Source: Pectinatus brassicae
GTDB lineage: Bacteria; Bacillota; Negativicutes; Selenomonadales; Selenomonadaceae
Length of the DNA: 64,000 bases
Assembly (NCBI RefSeq): GCF_014201835.1
Contig: NZ_JACHFH010000002.1
Coordinates: 62,001 to 126,000 of the forward strand
Direction of reading: 5' to 3'
The stretch's first letter is position 1. Each line of letters begins with the position of its first letter. This document shows positions 55,607 through 64,000 of this stretch, piece after piece. The notes under the pieces were generated by a model that searched no databases, was not told where the DNA came from, and saw nothing but the letters and a program-made list of their open reading frames with translations. The position numbers were made by a program, and so were the translations under genes.

Positions 55607-56335
55607 TTATACCCCCACTAAAACCCTGTTTAAAAACTGTTGTGTACGTTCTTCCTTAGGATGATTAAAGATTTCTACAGGGGCACCTTCTTCTACTATA
55701 TAACCTTTATCCATAAATATAACTCTGTCAGATACATCGCGGGCAAATCCCATTTCATGCGTAACAACGACCATCGACATACCTTCTTTGCGTAGATCCC
55801 GCATAACTGTAAGGACCTCATTTACAAGCTCCGGATCAAGTGCTGACGTTGGTTCATCAAACAATAACATTTTGGGCTGCATGGCAAGGGCTCTTGCTAT
55901 TGCCACACGCTGTTGCTGACCACCTGAAAGCTGTGCTGGATAGGCATCAGCCTTATTGGCAAGGCCAACCTTGGCTAAAAGACTGCGGGCTAATTCTTCC
56001 GCTTCCTTTTTCTTCATTTTATTTACATGCATTGGTGCGTACATTACATTTTTTAATACCGTGAACATGGGGAATAAATTAAACCGTTGAAACACCATGC
56101 CTACTTCCCGGCGCAATCTTTTGGTATCCAGCTTATCATCAAGCAATGTTCCATCATAATAAATCTGTCCGCTAGTAGGTACTTCCAATAAATTCAAGCA
56201 GCGCAAAAATGTACTTTTCCCTGAACCCGATGGCCCGATAATACATATTACTTCACCATCATCAATGCGCATCGTTATACTTTTTAAAACTTCATTATCA
56301 CCATAATTTTTTCCCAGCTCAAATATATTGAACAT
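55607..56335 (-). CDS. Polar amino-acid ABC transporter ATPase (GlnQ family)
   Basis: About 242 residues: Walker [11 protein letters not shown]-loop [18 protein letters not shown], signature [15 protein letters not shown], Walker [16 protein letters not shown]-loop [16 protein letters not shown] at 56335 has GAGGTG upstream; the GTG at 56344 overlaps that site. First gene of the operon, behind an attenuator-like leader at 56410-56533. Confidence 0.92.
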   Translation of the reverse strand: MFNIFELGKNYGDNEVLKSITMRIDDGEVICIIGPSGSGKSTFLRCLNLLEVPTSGQIYYDGTLLDDKLDTKRLRREVGMVFQRFNLFPMFTVLKNVMYAPMHVNKMKKKEAEELARSLLAKVGLANKADAYPAQLSGGQQQRVAIARALAMQPKMLLFDEPTSALDPELVNEVLTVMRDLRKEGMSMVVVTHEMGFARDVSDRVIFMDKGYIVEEGAPVEIFNHPKEERTQQFLNRVLVGV

Positions 56336-56409
56336 GCTAAACACCTCTTCAATACTACTAACAAAAATTCCTTTAAATGCGAATAATGTTATTGTTATTT
56401 CCTATTCCT

Positions 56410-56533
56410 AACTGAGAACCAGAAATATACTAATAAATAAAATAATTACATAACTGCCATCAAGTTTTTGATAAAAAAAAGCGCTCATCTCCTTTACAGA
56501 AGATGAGCGCCATCGCTCTAATTATTCTCAGTT
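56410..56533 (-). promoter_or_regulatory. Attenuator-like RNA leader of the amino-acid ABC operon
   Basis: On the minus strand, GAGCG at 56518-56514 can pair with CGCTC at 56509-56505; the same CGCTC also forms the terminator GCGCTCATCT/AGATGAGCGC (56481-56510) followed by eight T. The segment is enclosed by AACTGAGAA/TTCTCAGTT (56533-56525 with 56418-56410). Mutually exclusive pairings suggest a conditional terminator. No known riboswitch class was recognised. The remainder of 56534-56790 is AT-rich with no gene. Confidence 0.55.
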
Positions 56534-56795
56534 ATTGGACTTATTTTATCATGTATACCGCAATTAAGTCAATGTACACATGCACAATTTTTCCGTATTT
56601 TTTTGTTTTTATAGCACAATTTGTCATTTTAAAAACAATTAATGCCTTATTTTTTTATTTTTATTTTCATTATTTTTGTTAAAGTATTAATCTATTTTTT
56701 TATAAAAAAGTAATATTTTTATATATATGCAAAATAAGTTTAAGTCTTATTAAATCTATCAAATATTAGCCTTATAATTGCCAATATATAAAAAC

Positions 56796-56850
56796 AAGAA
56801 CAATAACGCCATTATTCATCATATTTATATCAGCATTATTGTTCTTTATT
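56796..56850 (-). terminator. Terminator after niaR
   Basis: AAGAACAATAA/TTATTGTTCTT stem with a 29-base loop and T-rich minus-strand tail. Confidence 0.6.
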
Positions 56851-56887
56851 AAAGGATATTAAATTATATTTTATTAATTTTTGTAAA

Positions 56888-57418
56888 CTAATCTTCTACT
56901 TCATATGGTAATACTTCAGCTAAATAGTCTTTTTCACGCAGGGCTGCTTCTATATCATCTAAAACTTCTTTAGATTCTGCACTGATCAGATGAAAATGAT
57001 AACCTGCCGTTATGTTCATCAGTGGTGTTGATTTACCCGTCTGCATATCCTGTAAAAACAGTTTTATATCACGACGATTTTTTATATTAAGCTGTGCCTT
57101 TACCTTTCCATAAACACGGTGGTTAACATGTACATCAACCACTGTTCCACCTAAATCAACAATTGTCTGCAACTCATCCACTGTCTTTTCCTCACTATGA
57201 TGAACCTTAACTAGTCGTGTAAACCGATGCACATCAGTAAGAATATACCCTCTATTAGTAGATACTATCGTATAGCCCTGCGCTCTAAGCAAGGCAATAT
57301 CTTGAACTACCACCTGTCGACTGACATTAGTAAATTTGCCTAAATCACTGCCTGATAAAGGTTCATTGGATTTTTCCATCGCATCAATAATGATTTTTCT
57401 ACGTTCTTGCCCTGTCAT
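56888..57418 (-). CDS. niaR: NiaR niacin-responsive repressor of NAD biosynthesis
   Basis: 176 residues. N-terminal HTH_11 (GSDLGKFTNVSRQVVVQDIALLR) and C-terminal 3H domain with its conserved His residues (KVHHSEE, VDVHVNHRVYG, AGYHFHLIS). NiaR (YrxA) represses nad genes when niacin is available in Bacillus and relatives. Last gene of nadA-nadB-nadC-niaR, so it should control its own operon. Confidence 0.93.
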   Translation of the reverse strand: MTGQERRKIIIDAMEKSNEPLSGSDLGKFTNVSRQVVVQDIALLRAQGYTIVSTNRGYILTDVHRFTRLVKVHHSEEKTVDELQTIVDLGGTVVDVHVNHRVYGKVKAQLNIKNRRDIKLFLQDMQTGKSTPLMNITAGYHFHLISAESKEVLDDIEAALREKDYLAEVLPYEVED

Positions 57419-57454
57419 TATATCATCCTCCCTCTTTTATCAGCTCCGTTTATT

Positions 57455-58324
57455 TTAGCATTTATAGCTTATATCAAATACCCGTAGATTCTTTAAGCTC
57501 AAATCCAATATTGGTGCTGAATGTGTTAATGCTCCACTAGATATATAGTCTACACCAATATTAATAAGCATTTCAATATTATCTTTATTTATATTGCCTG
57601 AGCACTCGGTCAAAGCTCGTCCATTAATATACTCTACAGCTTTTTTCATTTCATCGACCGTCATATTATCAAGCATTATTATATCAGCCCCTGCTGCCAC
57701 TGCTTCTTCTACCATCTGCATCGTTTCCGTTTCAACTTCAATTTTGCGGACAAATGGTGCATACTTTTTAGCCATAGCGATTGCTGCTGTTACCCCACCA
57801 GCAGCATTTATATGATTGTCTTTTAACAATACGCCATCTGATAAATTATAACGATGATTTTTCCCACCACCTACAGTAACAGCATATTTTTCAAAAATAC
57901 GCATACATGGTGTTGTTTTACGAGTATCAAGCAATGTGGTTTTACTCCCCTGTAGCAATTCAACTATTTGACTGGTATATGTAGCAATACCACTCATCCG
58001 CTGCAAATAGTTTAGTGCTGTACGTTCACCTGATAATAGTACCCGCACGTCACCTGTTACGACCGCCAATTTATCACCTGCACATACTGCATCACCGTCT
58101 TTTACATAAAGCTCTACCTGCACCGTCGTATCCAGCAGTGTAAATACCCGCTTAAAAACATCAAGCCCGGCAATAACACCATCCTGCTTACAAATAAGCT
58201 CCACATCGCCATTTTGTGCCAGCGGCATAACAGCATTTGTCGTTACATCTTCACCATTGATATCTTCTTCCAATGCCATTTTTATATATTTATCAGCCAC
58301 TAATTCCATTGTTATATTATTCAT
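57455..58324 (-). CDS. nadC: Nicotinate-nucleotide pyrophosphorylase (quinolinate phosphoribosyltransferase)
   Basis: Converts quinolinate and PRPP to nicotinate mononucleotide. 289 residues: EEDINGEDVTTNAV, GERTALNYLQRMSGIAT, LDTRKTTPCMRIFEKYAVTVGGGKNHR (split here as the family block), SDGVLLKDNH, IEVETETMQMVEEA, DIIMLDNM and DYISSGALTHSAP. One base after nadB; same operon. Confidence 0.96.
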   Translation of the reverse strand: MNNITMELVADKYIKMALEEDINGEDVTTNAVMPLAQNGDVELICKQDGVIAGLDVFKRVFTLLDTTVQVELYVKDGDAVCAGDKLAVVTGDVRVLLSGERTALNYLQRMSGIATYTSQIVELLQGSKTTLLDTRKTTPCMRIFEKYAVTVGGGKNHRYNLSDGVLLKDNHINAAGGVTAAIAMAKKYAPFVRKIEVETETMQMVEEAVAAGADIIMLDNMTVDEMKKAVEYINGRALTECSGNINKDNIEMLINIGVDYISSGALTHSAPILDLSLKNLRVFDISYKC

Positions 58325-58325
58325 C

Positions 58326-59498
58326 TTATATCATTCTCCGTGTTATTTCCACCGCTGCCCGATTAGCAAATACAAGACTTTCCAACAAGCTGTTGCTAGC
58401 TAAACGATTTTTGCCATGTACACCATTACAGCTTGTTTCACCCACAGCAAACAAGTTTTTCATCGTTGTTTCCGAATCACTGTTTACATGAATACCTCCC
58501 ATAAAATAATGCTGTGCCGGAACTATCGGTATCGGTTCTTTTAATATATCATAGCCTTCTTCCAAACATTTTTCCTGAATGTGCGGAAAATGCTGCACTA
58601 TAATATCATCGGGAACATTTTCAAATGACATCCAGACATGCTTGCTGCCTTCTTTTTCCATTTGCTCATAGATAGCCTTGGATACAATATCACGCGGCAA
58701 AAGTTCATCGACAAATCGTTCTTTTTTATTATTAAGTAAAATGGCTTTTTCACCACGGGCCGATTCTGATATTAAGAAACTGCGTCCAGCTTTTTCACTG
58801 TAGAGACTTGTTGGGTGTATCTGCACATAATCCATATGTTCAAGCTGAATATTATGCTGTTTGGCTATACGGCAGGCATCGCCTGTCAGATGTGGGAAAT
58901 TGGTGGAATGTTCATATAAGCCGCCAATGCCACCTGTAGCCATTACCACAAAAGGTGCCTTTATCAACAATTCCTTATTTTCTCTATCCACAGCTTTTAT
59001 GCCCTGGCACTGCCGTGCTTCTTCTATTATATCAGTCATTGTTACATATTCTTTAATTGTTACATTAGCCATTTTTTTCACTTCTGCTAATAATGTTGTC
59101 GTAATTTCTTTACCTGTTATATCTTCATGAAAACAGATACGGGGACGGGAATGAGCCCCTTCGCGTGTATATTTCAAGGAACCATCATCATTTCGGGCAA
59201 AGCGCACGCCGCGCTGCAATAAATCATCGATAATCTTACGACTGGAACGTATCATAATATCTACGCTTTCCTGTCGATTTTCATAATGACCAGCCTTCAT
59301 TGTATCTTCAAAATAAGCATCATAATCATCCTTATCATGCAATACACAAATTCCGCCCTGTGCCAGCATCGAATCACTGCTTATTTCGTCGGCTTTAGTT
59401 ATTATCAATACTTTATTATTCTGTGATAAATTAAGTGCCGTATATAAACCACCAACACCACAGCCAACGATTACGACATCATATTCAAATTCTTCCAT
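58326..59498 (-). CDS. nadB: L-aspartate oxidase, short form
   Basis: FAD enzyme oxidising L-aspartate to iminoaspartate. 390 residues: FAD motif VVIVGCGVGGLYTALNLS, SMLAQGGICV, EGAHSRPRICFHEDITGKEI, YVQIHPTSLY, RGEKAILLN, PAQHYFMGGIHVNSD and NRLASNSLLESLVFANRAA. Ends shortly after the last motif, so the C-terminal helical domain of E. coli or B. subtilis NadB (about 530 residues) is absent. Between nadA and nadC. Confidence 0.94.
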   Translation of the reverse strand: MEEFEYDVVIVGCGVGGLYTALNLSQNNKVLIITKADEISSDSMLAQGGICVLHDKDDYDAYFEDTMKAGHYENRQESVDIMIRSSRKIIDDLLQRGVRFARNDDGSLKYTREGAHSRPRICFHEDITGKEITTTLLAEVKKMANVTIKEYVTMTDIIEEARQCQGIKAVDRENKELLIKAPFVVMATGGIGGLYEHSTNFPHLTGDACRIAKQHNIQLEHMDYVQIHPTSLYSEKAGRSFLISESARGEKAILLNNKKERFVDELLPRDIVSKAIYEQMEKEGSKHVWMSFENVPDDIIVQHFPHIQEKCLEEGYDILKEPIPIVPAQHYFMGGIHVNSDSETTMKNLFAVGETSCNGVHGKNRLASNSLLESLVFANRAAVEITRRMI

Positions 59499-59561
59499 TT
59501 TTCGCTATCCCCTTTACTTCTCTGCAAAATTTAGACTAGTACAATAAAGAATTTTTATGCA

Positions 59562-60464
59562 TTATGCTAATTCCATCATTTTTTCCAACGGCTTAACCGC
59601 CTGTTTGGCAAGTTCACGATCAACTTCAATGCCACTGCCGCCATTTTTCAAAGCCTGCAACACATTTTCCAATGTATTTAATTTCATATTAAGACATTTA
59701 GGTACTCGTGCCGTAAAATAAAATTTATTCGACAAAGCATCCTGTTCCAATTTATGTTTTACGCCTATTTCCGTAGCAATAATAAACTCTTGCTTATTGC
59801 TATTAGCGGCATAATCAATTATCCCACTGGTCGAGCCAATATAATCAGCTATTTTTATAATAGCTTCATTACACTCCGGATGTGCTAGTATTTCCGCTTG
59901 CGGATGTTCTTGTTTTAATTCTTGTATTTGTTCCATGCGCATATGCTCATGAATAGGGCAAAAACCATCATTAAAAATAAAATTCTTCTCGGGAACTTTT
60001 TCAGCCACATAACGGCCCAAATTCTTGTCGGGAATAAATAATATATTCTTTTGCGGTAATTTCTTTACTATGTTCACGGCATTAGATGATGTAACGCAAA
60101 CATCCGCATAAGTTTTAGTCTCAGTAGTGGAATTAATATAGCAAACTACTGCCAAATCATCATATTGCTGCCGCATTTGTTTTATGTATTCATTGTCTAT
60201 CATATGTGCCATAAAGCAGTCTGCCCGTTCATCAGGCAATAACACTGTTTTGGCCGGATTAAGCATCTTAGCACACTCGGCCATAAATCGCACACCAGCA
60301 AAAATTATTATGTCCGATTCCAGCTTGGCAGCAACTTTACTAAGATAAAAAGAATCCCCTACATAATCAGCAATGTCCTGTACCTGTCCTTCAGCATAAT
60401 AATGCGCCAAAATAACGGCATTTTTTTCTGTTTTTAATTTTAATATTTCTTCCTGCTTTGTCAT
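59562..60464 (-). CDS. nadA: Quinolinate synthase
   Basis: 4Fe-4S enzyme condensing iminoaspartate with dihydroxyacetone phosphate. 300 residues, the compact type. Cluster Cys are placed in TYADVCVTSSNA, HPECNEAI and ARVPKCLNMKLNTL; also VILAHYYAEGQVQDIADYVGDS. First gene of the nad operon, with a promoter at 60603-60631 overlapped by a possible NiaR site. Confidence 0.96.
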   Translation of the reverse strand: MTKQEEILKLKTEKNAVILAHYYAEGQVQDIADYVGDSFYLSKVAAKLESDIIIFAGVRFMAECAKMLNPAKTVLLPDERADCFMAHMIDNEYIKQMRQQYDDLAVVCYINSTTETKTYADVCVTSSNAVNIVKKLPQKNILFIPDKNLGRYVAEKVPEKNFIFNDGFCPIHEHMRMEQIQELKQEHPQAEILAHPECNEAIIKIADYIGSTSGIIDYAANSNKQEFIIATEIGVKHKLEQDALSNKFYFTARVPKCLNMKLNTLENVLQALKNGGSGIEVDRELAKQAVKPLEKMMELA

Positions 60465-60602
60465 AACATCACTCCAACTATCAACAATTCTTTAATTATC
60501 AACACTGTTCTAACTCATTTATATAGCATATTATGATGTCGGTAATTTTTATTGCAGACAAATTTTTAATATAAATACCTAATTGATTAAGATATTGCAT
60601 GC

Positions 60603-60640
60603 ATTATAGCAGATATTATTACATATGACAAGACAGTTAT
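60603..60640 (-). promoter_or_regulatory. nadA promoter with candidate NiaR operator
   Basis: Minus strand TTGTCA-N17-TATAAT (60631-60603). The -35 overlaps AACTGTCTTGTCATAT (60638-60623), reminiscent of TGTCTTGaCA-type NiaR sites as I recall them. Repression by occlusion is inferred. Confidence 0.5.
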
Positions 60641-60698
60641 ATTGACATAATATTTTTATCATATTATTTAAAATTATTGTTATATTTTGTCATTTATA

Positions 60699-60727
60699 TT
60701 GATAATTACTATTGTCAGTCGTATACT
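60699..60727 (+). promoter_or_regulatory. Promoter of the FucO-like gene
   Basis: TTGATA-N17-TATACT, about 70 bases before the ATG. Confidence 0.55.
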
Positions 60728-60796
60728 ATTTATATTAGAATTTTATTTTCATAACTTTCTAACTATAATAATTTTACTTGCAAAGGGGTACTTACT

Positions 60797-61948
60797 ATGG
60801 TTTACAGAACAATTTTAAACGAAACATCTTATTTTGGTAAAGGTGCTATTAAAGAAATCGCAACTGAAATTAAAAAACGCAATTTAAAAAAAGTTTTATT
60901 GGTTACCGACAAAGATTTAATAAAATTTAATGTAGCTACTAAAGTATGCGATATACTGCAAGATGCCCAAATAGATTACGAAGTATATGATAATATCAAG
61001 CCTAACCCCACTATAAAAAATGTTACTGACGGTGTTAAGTTTTGCAAAAAATCAGCCGCTGATGTAATTGTTGCCGTAGGCGGTGGCAGCTCTATCGACA
61101 CCAGCAAGGCCATTGCCATCATCATGACCAACCCTGAATTCGCTGATGTCAGAAGCCTTGAAGGCGCCTCTGACACCAAAAATAAAGCTATGCCAATTAT
61201 TGCCGTTTCTACTACCTCTGGAACTGCCGCTGAAGTTACCATTAATTATGTAATAACCGATGAAGAAAAAAATCGCAAATTTGTCTGCGCTGATCCTCAT
61301 GATATTCCGGTTATCGCCATAGTAGATCCGGATATGACTGCCTCAATGCCAGCCAAGCTTTGTGCTGCTACAGGTATGGACGCATTGGTCCATGCTATTG
61401 AAGGATACATAACAAAAGGGTCCTGGGAATTAACCGACATGCTTCATCTAAAAGCCATTGAAATAATTTCCCGTTCCTTGCGCAGTTCCGTACAAGGCTG
61501 TCCACAAGGACGCTCCGATATGGCATTAGGTCAATATATTGCCGGTATGGGATTTTCTAATGTAGGTTTAGGCATTGTTCATTCCATGGCACATCCGTTA
61601 AGCGCTGTTTATGACACACCTCATGGTGTTGCCTGTGCAATATTACTAACTCCGGTCTTAAAATTCAATGCGGACTCTTCCCACGATAAGTACCGCGATA
61701 TTGCCAAAGCTATGGACGTTGATGGTACAGCGACCATGACTGTGGAAGAAGCCCGCAAAGCCTGTATCGCTGCTGTAGAAAAACTCAGCCTTGATGTTGG
61801 CATTCCGCAAAAACTTAGTGAACTCGGTGTACAGGAAAAAGATATTGAATTTTTAGCCCAATCCGCTATTGCTGATGCCTGCACTCCGGGCAATCCACGC
61901 GATGTAACACTCGACGAAGTAATTGGAATCTATAAATCAATCCTCTAA
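60797..61948 (+). CDS. fucO: Iron-dependent alcohol dehydrogenase, lactaldehyde reductase (FucO) type
   Basis: Reduces L-lactaldehyde to 1,2-propanediol (or related aldehydes) with NADH. 383 residues, the same length as E. coli FucO, and with its long shared block TINYVITDEEKNRKFVCADP, plus AVGGGSSIDTSKA, iron ligands in GMDALVHAIEGYI, HSMAHPLSAVYDTPHGVA, and CTPGNPRDVT. Stands alone; no fucose or rhamnose genes are nearby, so general aldehyde reduction is possible. GGGGTAC-type site before the ATG is weak. Confidence 0.9.
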   Translation: MVYRTILNETSYFGKGAIKEIATEIKKRNLKKVLLVTDKDLIKFNVATKVCDILQDAQIDYEVYDNIKPNPTIKNVTDGVKFCKKSAADVIVAVGGGSSIDTSKAIAIIMTNPEFADVRSLEGASDTKNKAMPIIAVSTTSGTAAEVTINYVITDEEKNRKFVCADPHDIPVIAIVDPDMTASMPAKLCAATGMDALVHAIEGYITKGSWELTDMLHLKAIEIISRSLRSSVQGCPQGRSDMALGQYIAGMGFSNVGLGIVHSMAHPLSAVYDTPHGVACAILLTPVLKFNADSSHDKYRDIAKAMDVDGTATMTVEEARKACIAAVEKLSLDVGIPQKLSELGVQEKDIEFLAQSAIADACTPGNPRDVTLDEVIGIYKSIL

Positions 61949-61988
61949 AATTAATATTTATTTTATTTTTTATTTTATTTTTTTGTAA

Positions 61989-62002
61989 TTTTGTATACAA
62001 AA
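61989..62002. promoter_or_regulatory. Palindrome upstream of the leuA T-box
   Basis: TTTTGTATACAAAA, perfect 14-bp palindrome near the probable leuA promoter region. Operator role is speculative. Confidence 0.3.
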
Positions 62003-62049
62003 CTATTGTAATATTTTTATTTATATGATATTGTATATGTCATACGAAA

Positions 62050-62330
62050 AATGCATTGCAGAGGAATAGTAGTATTTACAAATGACTTACAGAGAGTTGT
62101 TATTTGGTGCAAAACAACAGTCTAGTAAATGTGAACTCACCTTGAAGCAGCTGCCTGAAATATCCAAGTAAGCGCAGACGGAGTCCGACCGTTATAACGG
62201 AGCGATATAACACTGTTAGTATAGTGCGTATCTGTAAAAGTGTATACTAATATACAATTAGTATAAATTAGAGTGGTACCGCGAAAGCCAGCCTTTCGTC
62301 TCTTATTAAGAGACGAAAGGCTTTTTTATT
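62050..62330 (+). ncRNA. T-box leader, leucine type
   Basis: Stem I region with AGAGAG-type loop, specifier context GTGAA-CTC-ACC (CTC at 62136-62138, a Leu codon), antiterminator T-box sequence TGGTACCGCG (62274-62283), and terminator GCCTTTCGTCTC/GAGACGAAAGGC (62291-62321) followed by TTTTTT. It directly precedes leuA, so uncharged tRNA-Leu (GAG) would permit transcription. Confidence 0.93.
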
Positions 62331-62376
62331 ACATTTAATGCAATAATAACATTTATTATTTCCAGGAGGATTAATT

Positions 62377-64000
62377 ATGTCTGCTATGAATATCGAAAAA
62401 TACACCAAAAATTACTTTATGCCGCCAACAGTTGATATGAGCTGGGCTTTGCAAGAACACCCCACTAAAGCCCCTACCTGGTGCAGTGTTGATTTGCGTG
62501 ACGGCAATCAAGCTTTAGTTATCCCAATGAGTCTCGATGAAAAAATCGAATTCTATAAAATGCTCGTAAAAGTCGGCTTTAAAGAAATTGAAGTTGGCTT
62601 TCCCGCAGCTTCCGAAACCGAATATGCTTTTTTGCGTACGCTTATCGAAAAAGAATTAATACCCGACGATGTTACCATTCAGGTATTAACCCAGGCCCGC
62701 GAACATATAATCAAAAAAACTTTTGAAGCTCTTGATGGCGTAAATAATGCTATCGTTCATGTCTATAATTCCACATCTGTACCACAACGCGAACAGGTAT
62801 TTAAAAAATCAAAAGCCGATATTAAAAAAATTGCACAAAACGGTGCCCTTATGCTAAAAGACCTTACTGAACAAGCCGGCAAAAACTATCGCTTCGAATA
62901 TTCTCCGGAAAGCTTCACCGGCACAGAAGTCGATTATGCCTGCGAAGTATGCAATGCCGTACTTGATATCTGGCAGCCAACAGCACAAAGAAAAGCTATT
63001 ATTAATCTGCCTTCGACAGTGCAAATGTCAATGCCGCATGTCTATGCCGCCCAAATAGCCTATATGTCACAAAATCTTATTAATCGCGACAATGTTATTT
63101 TATCATTACATCCACATAATGACAGAGGTACCGGTGTTGCTGATTCTGAAATGGGTCTTTTAGCCGGTGCCGACAGAATAGAAGGAACTTTATTCGGCAA
63201 CGGCGAACGTACCGGCAATGCCGATATTGTGACAATTGCCATGAATATGGCCGCACTTGGTGTCGACCCCAAACTCAACTTCAGCAATATGAATGAAATA
63301 GTTGATTTATACCAGCGAGTTACCCGTATGCATGTCTATGAACGTCAACCTTATTCCGGCAGCCTGGTATTTGCAGCTTTTTCTGGTTCGCACCAAGACG
63401 CTATTGCTAAAGGCATGAAATGGCGTGAAGAGAAAAAACCTCAATACTGGACTGTGCCTTATTTATTGATTGATCCGCAGGATATCGGTCGTCAGTATGA
63501 TGGCGACGTCATTCGCATCAACAGCCAATCCGGCAAAGGCGGTGTTGCCTATGTAATGGAACAAAAATATGGACTGGATATGCCCAATAAAATGCGTGAG
63601 GACTTTGGCTATTGCGTCAAAAATGTTTCTGATCATCAGCATAAAGAACTTATGCCTGATGAAATATATAAAATTTTCCATGACACTTATGTCAATATTG
63701 AAACTCCATTACGCCTGATTGATTTTAATTTGGATAAAACTGCTGATGGCATGCGCAAGGGACATTTACACCTTGCTATAAACAATAAAGAAAAACAAAT
63801 CCCTGCCTATGGCAACGGTCGTCTTGATGCCGTAAATAATGCCCTGCAAAAAGAACTTAATATAAAATATAATAATCTCGTTTACAGCGAACATGCTATG
63901 GAAATCGGTTCAACCTCAAGAGCTATGGCCTATATTGGCATTACTGATGAAAAGGATAATACGTACTGGGGTGCCGGTATGGATACCGATATAATCACGG
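62377..64000 (+). CDS. leuA: 2-isopropylmalate synthase (partial, runs off the right edge)
   Basis: Condenses 2-oxoisovalerate and acetyl-CoA, first committed step of leucine synthesis. 541 codons in the window without a stop. Catalytic barrel motifs: WCSVDLRDGNQALV, GFKEIEVGFPAAS, SPESFTGTEVDYA, LHPHNDRGTGVADSE and GTLFGNGERTGNADIV; then the linker and the start of the regulatory domain (MAYIGITDEKDNTYWGAG). It is the longer fungal/actinobacterial-like LeuA form (IPMS2). AGGAGG 7 bases before the ATG. Controlled by the leucine T-box. Confidence 0.95.
   Translation, partial: MSAMNIEKYTKNYFMPPTVDMSWALQEHPTKAPTWCSVDLRDGNQALVIPMSLDEKIEFYKMLVKVGFKEIEVGFPAASETEYAFLRTLIEKELIPDDVTIQVLTQAREHIIKKTFEALDGVNNAIVHVYNSTSVPQREQVFKKSKADIKKIAQNGALMLKDLTEQAGKNYRFEYSPESFTGTEVDYACEVCNAVLDIWQPTAQRKAIINLPSTVQMSMPHVYAAQIAYMSQNLINRDNVILSLHPHNDRGTGVADSEMGLLAGADRIEGTLFGNGERTGNADIVTIAMNMAALGVDPKLNFSNMNEIVDLYQRVTRMHVYERQPYSGSLVFAAFSGSHQDAIAKGMKWREEKKPQYWTVPYLLIDPQDIGRQYDGDVIRINSQSGKGGVAYVMEQKYGLDMPNKMREDFGYCVKNVSDHQHKELMPDEIYKIFHDTYVNIETPLRLIDFNLDKTADGMRKGHLHLAINNKEKQIPAYGNGRLDAVNNALQKELNIKYNNLVYSEHAMEIGSTSRAMAYIGITDEKDNTYWGAGMDTDIIT

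Noticed and set aside
1-64000. CRISPR arrays, insertion sequences, prophage genes, rRNA
   Set aside because: No regularly spaced repeats, transposase, integrase or rRNA sequence was seen; the only mobile-like feature is the repeat at 5815-5913.

Overview
The window comes from an AT-rich, diderm member of the Firmicutes, most likely a Negativicutes bacterium (Selenomonadales; Pectinatus- or Megamonas-like is a guess). Typical Gram-positive regulation is present: a T-box, PRD/PTS regulators, an AraR-type GntR regulator, NiaR, and strong Shine-Dalgarno sites with frequent TTG/GTG starts. It sits next to outer-membrane hardware: two TonB-dependent receptors and a tonB-exbB-exbD operon. No phage, insertion sequence or CRISPR array was seen.

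Layout. 1-22800 (all minus strand) is a pentose/polyol catabolic region. Two paralogous galactitol-type PTS clusters (regulator-IIA-IIB-IIC) flank an L-arabinose block: rpe, araA, an FGGY ribulokinase, araR, an MFS sugar porter, a three-gene ChvE/GguAB-like sugar ABC transporter, araD and araM. 22400-25980 holds an orphan lactose-type IIA, a Uup-like ABC-F ATPase and a second araR. 26000-31500 (plus) is a YtfQRT-YjfF-type furanose-sugar ABC operon ending in an orphan DhaM-like phosphocarrier. Recurrent TTTGTATGAnAAT motifs tie the kinase, the MFS porter and the ytf operon into one probable AraR regulon.

31500-34600 carries a YoeB/YefM toxin-antitoxin pair, an EamA transporter, tRNA-Val(GAC) and alr. 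34600-46550 is the most unusual part: a metal-chelate or corrinoid-type uptake system split over several transcription units. It comprises two receptors, a BtuC-like permease, a BtuF-like lipoprotein, an ATPase and a metal-dependent TIM-barrel protein. A BmrR-like MerR regulator sits between the units, and two of them have near-identical MerR-type promoters: a 19-bp spacer holding a perfect ACTATATA-N5-TATATAGT dyad. The matching tonB-exbB-exbD operon has a strong promoter, a Fur-box-like palindrome and a cobalamin riboswitch with terminator.

46550-64000 is biosynthesis and amino-acid metabolism: leuCDB; a PucR regulator divergent from a GABA aminotransferase/4-hydroxybutyrate dehydrogenase operon; a polar amino-acid ABC transporter with an attenuator-like leader; nadA-nadB-nadC-niaR; a FucO-type reductase; and a leucine T-box driving leuA, which runs off the right edge.

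Sequence-level oddities worth checking are an in-frame TGA at a Cys-equivalent position in one PTS regulator, a Gly-to-Glu change in the Walker A motif of YtfR, an apparent non-AUG start in the BtuD-like ATPase, and a near-leaderless promoter on the TIM-barrel gene.
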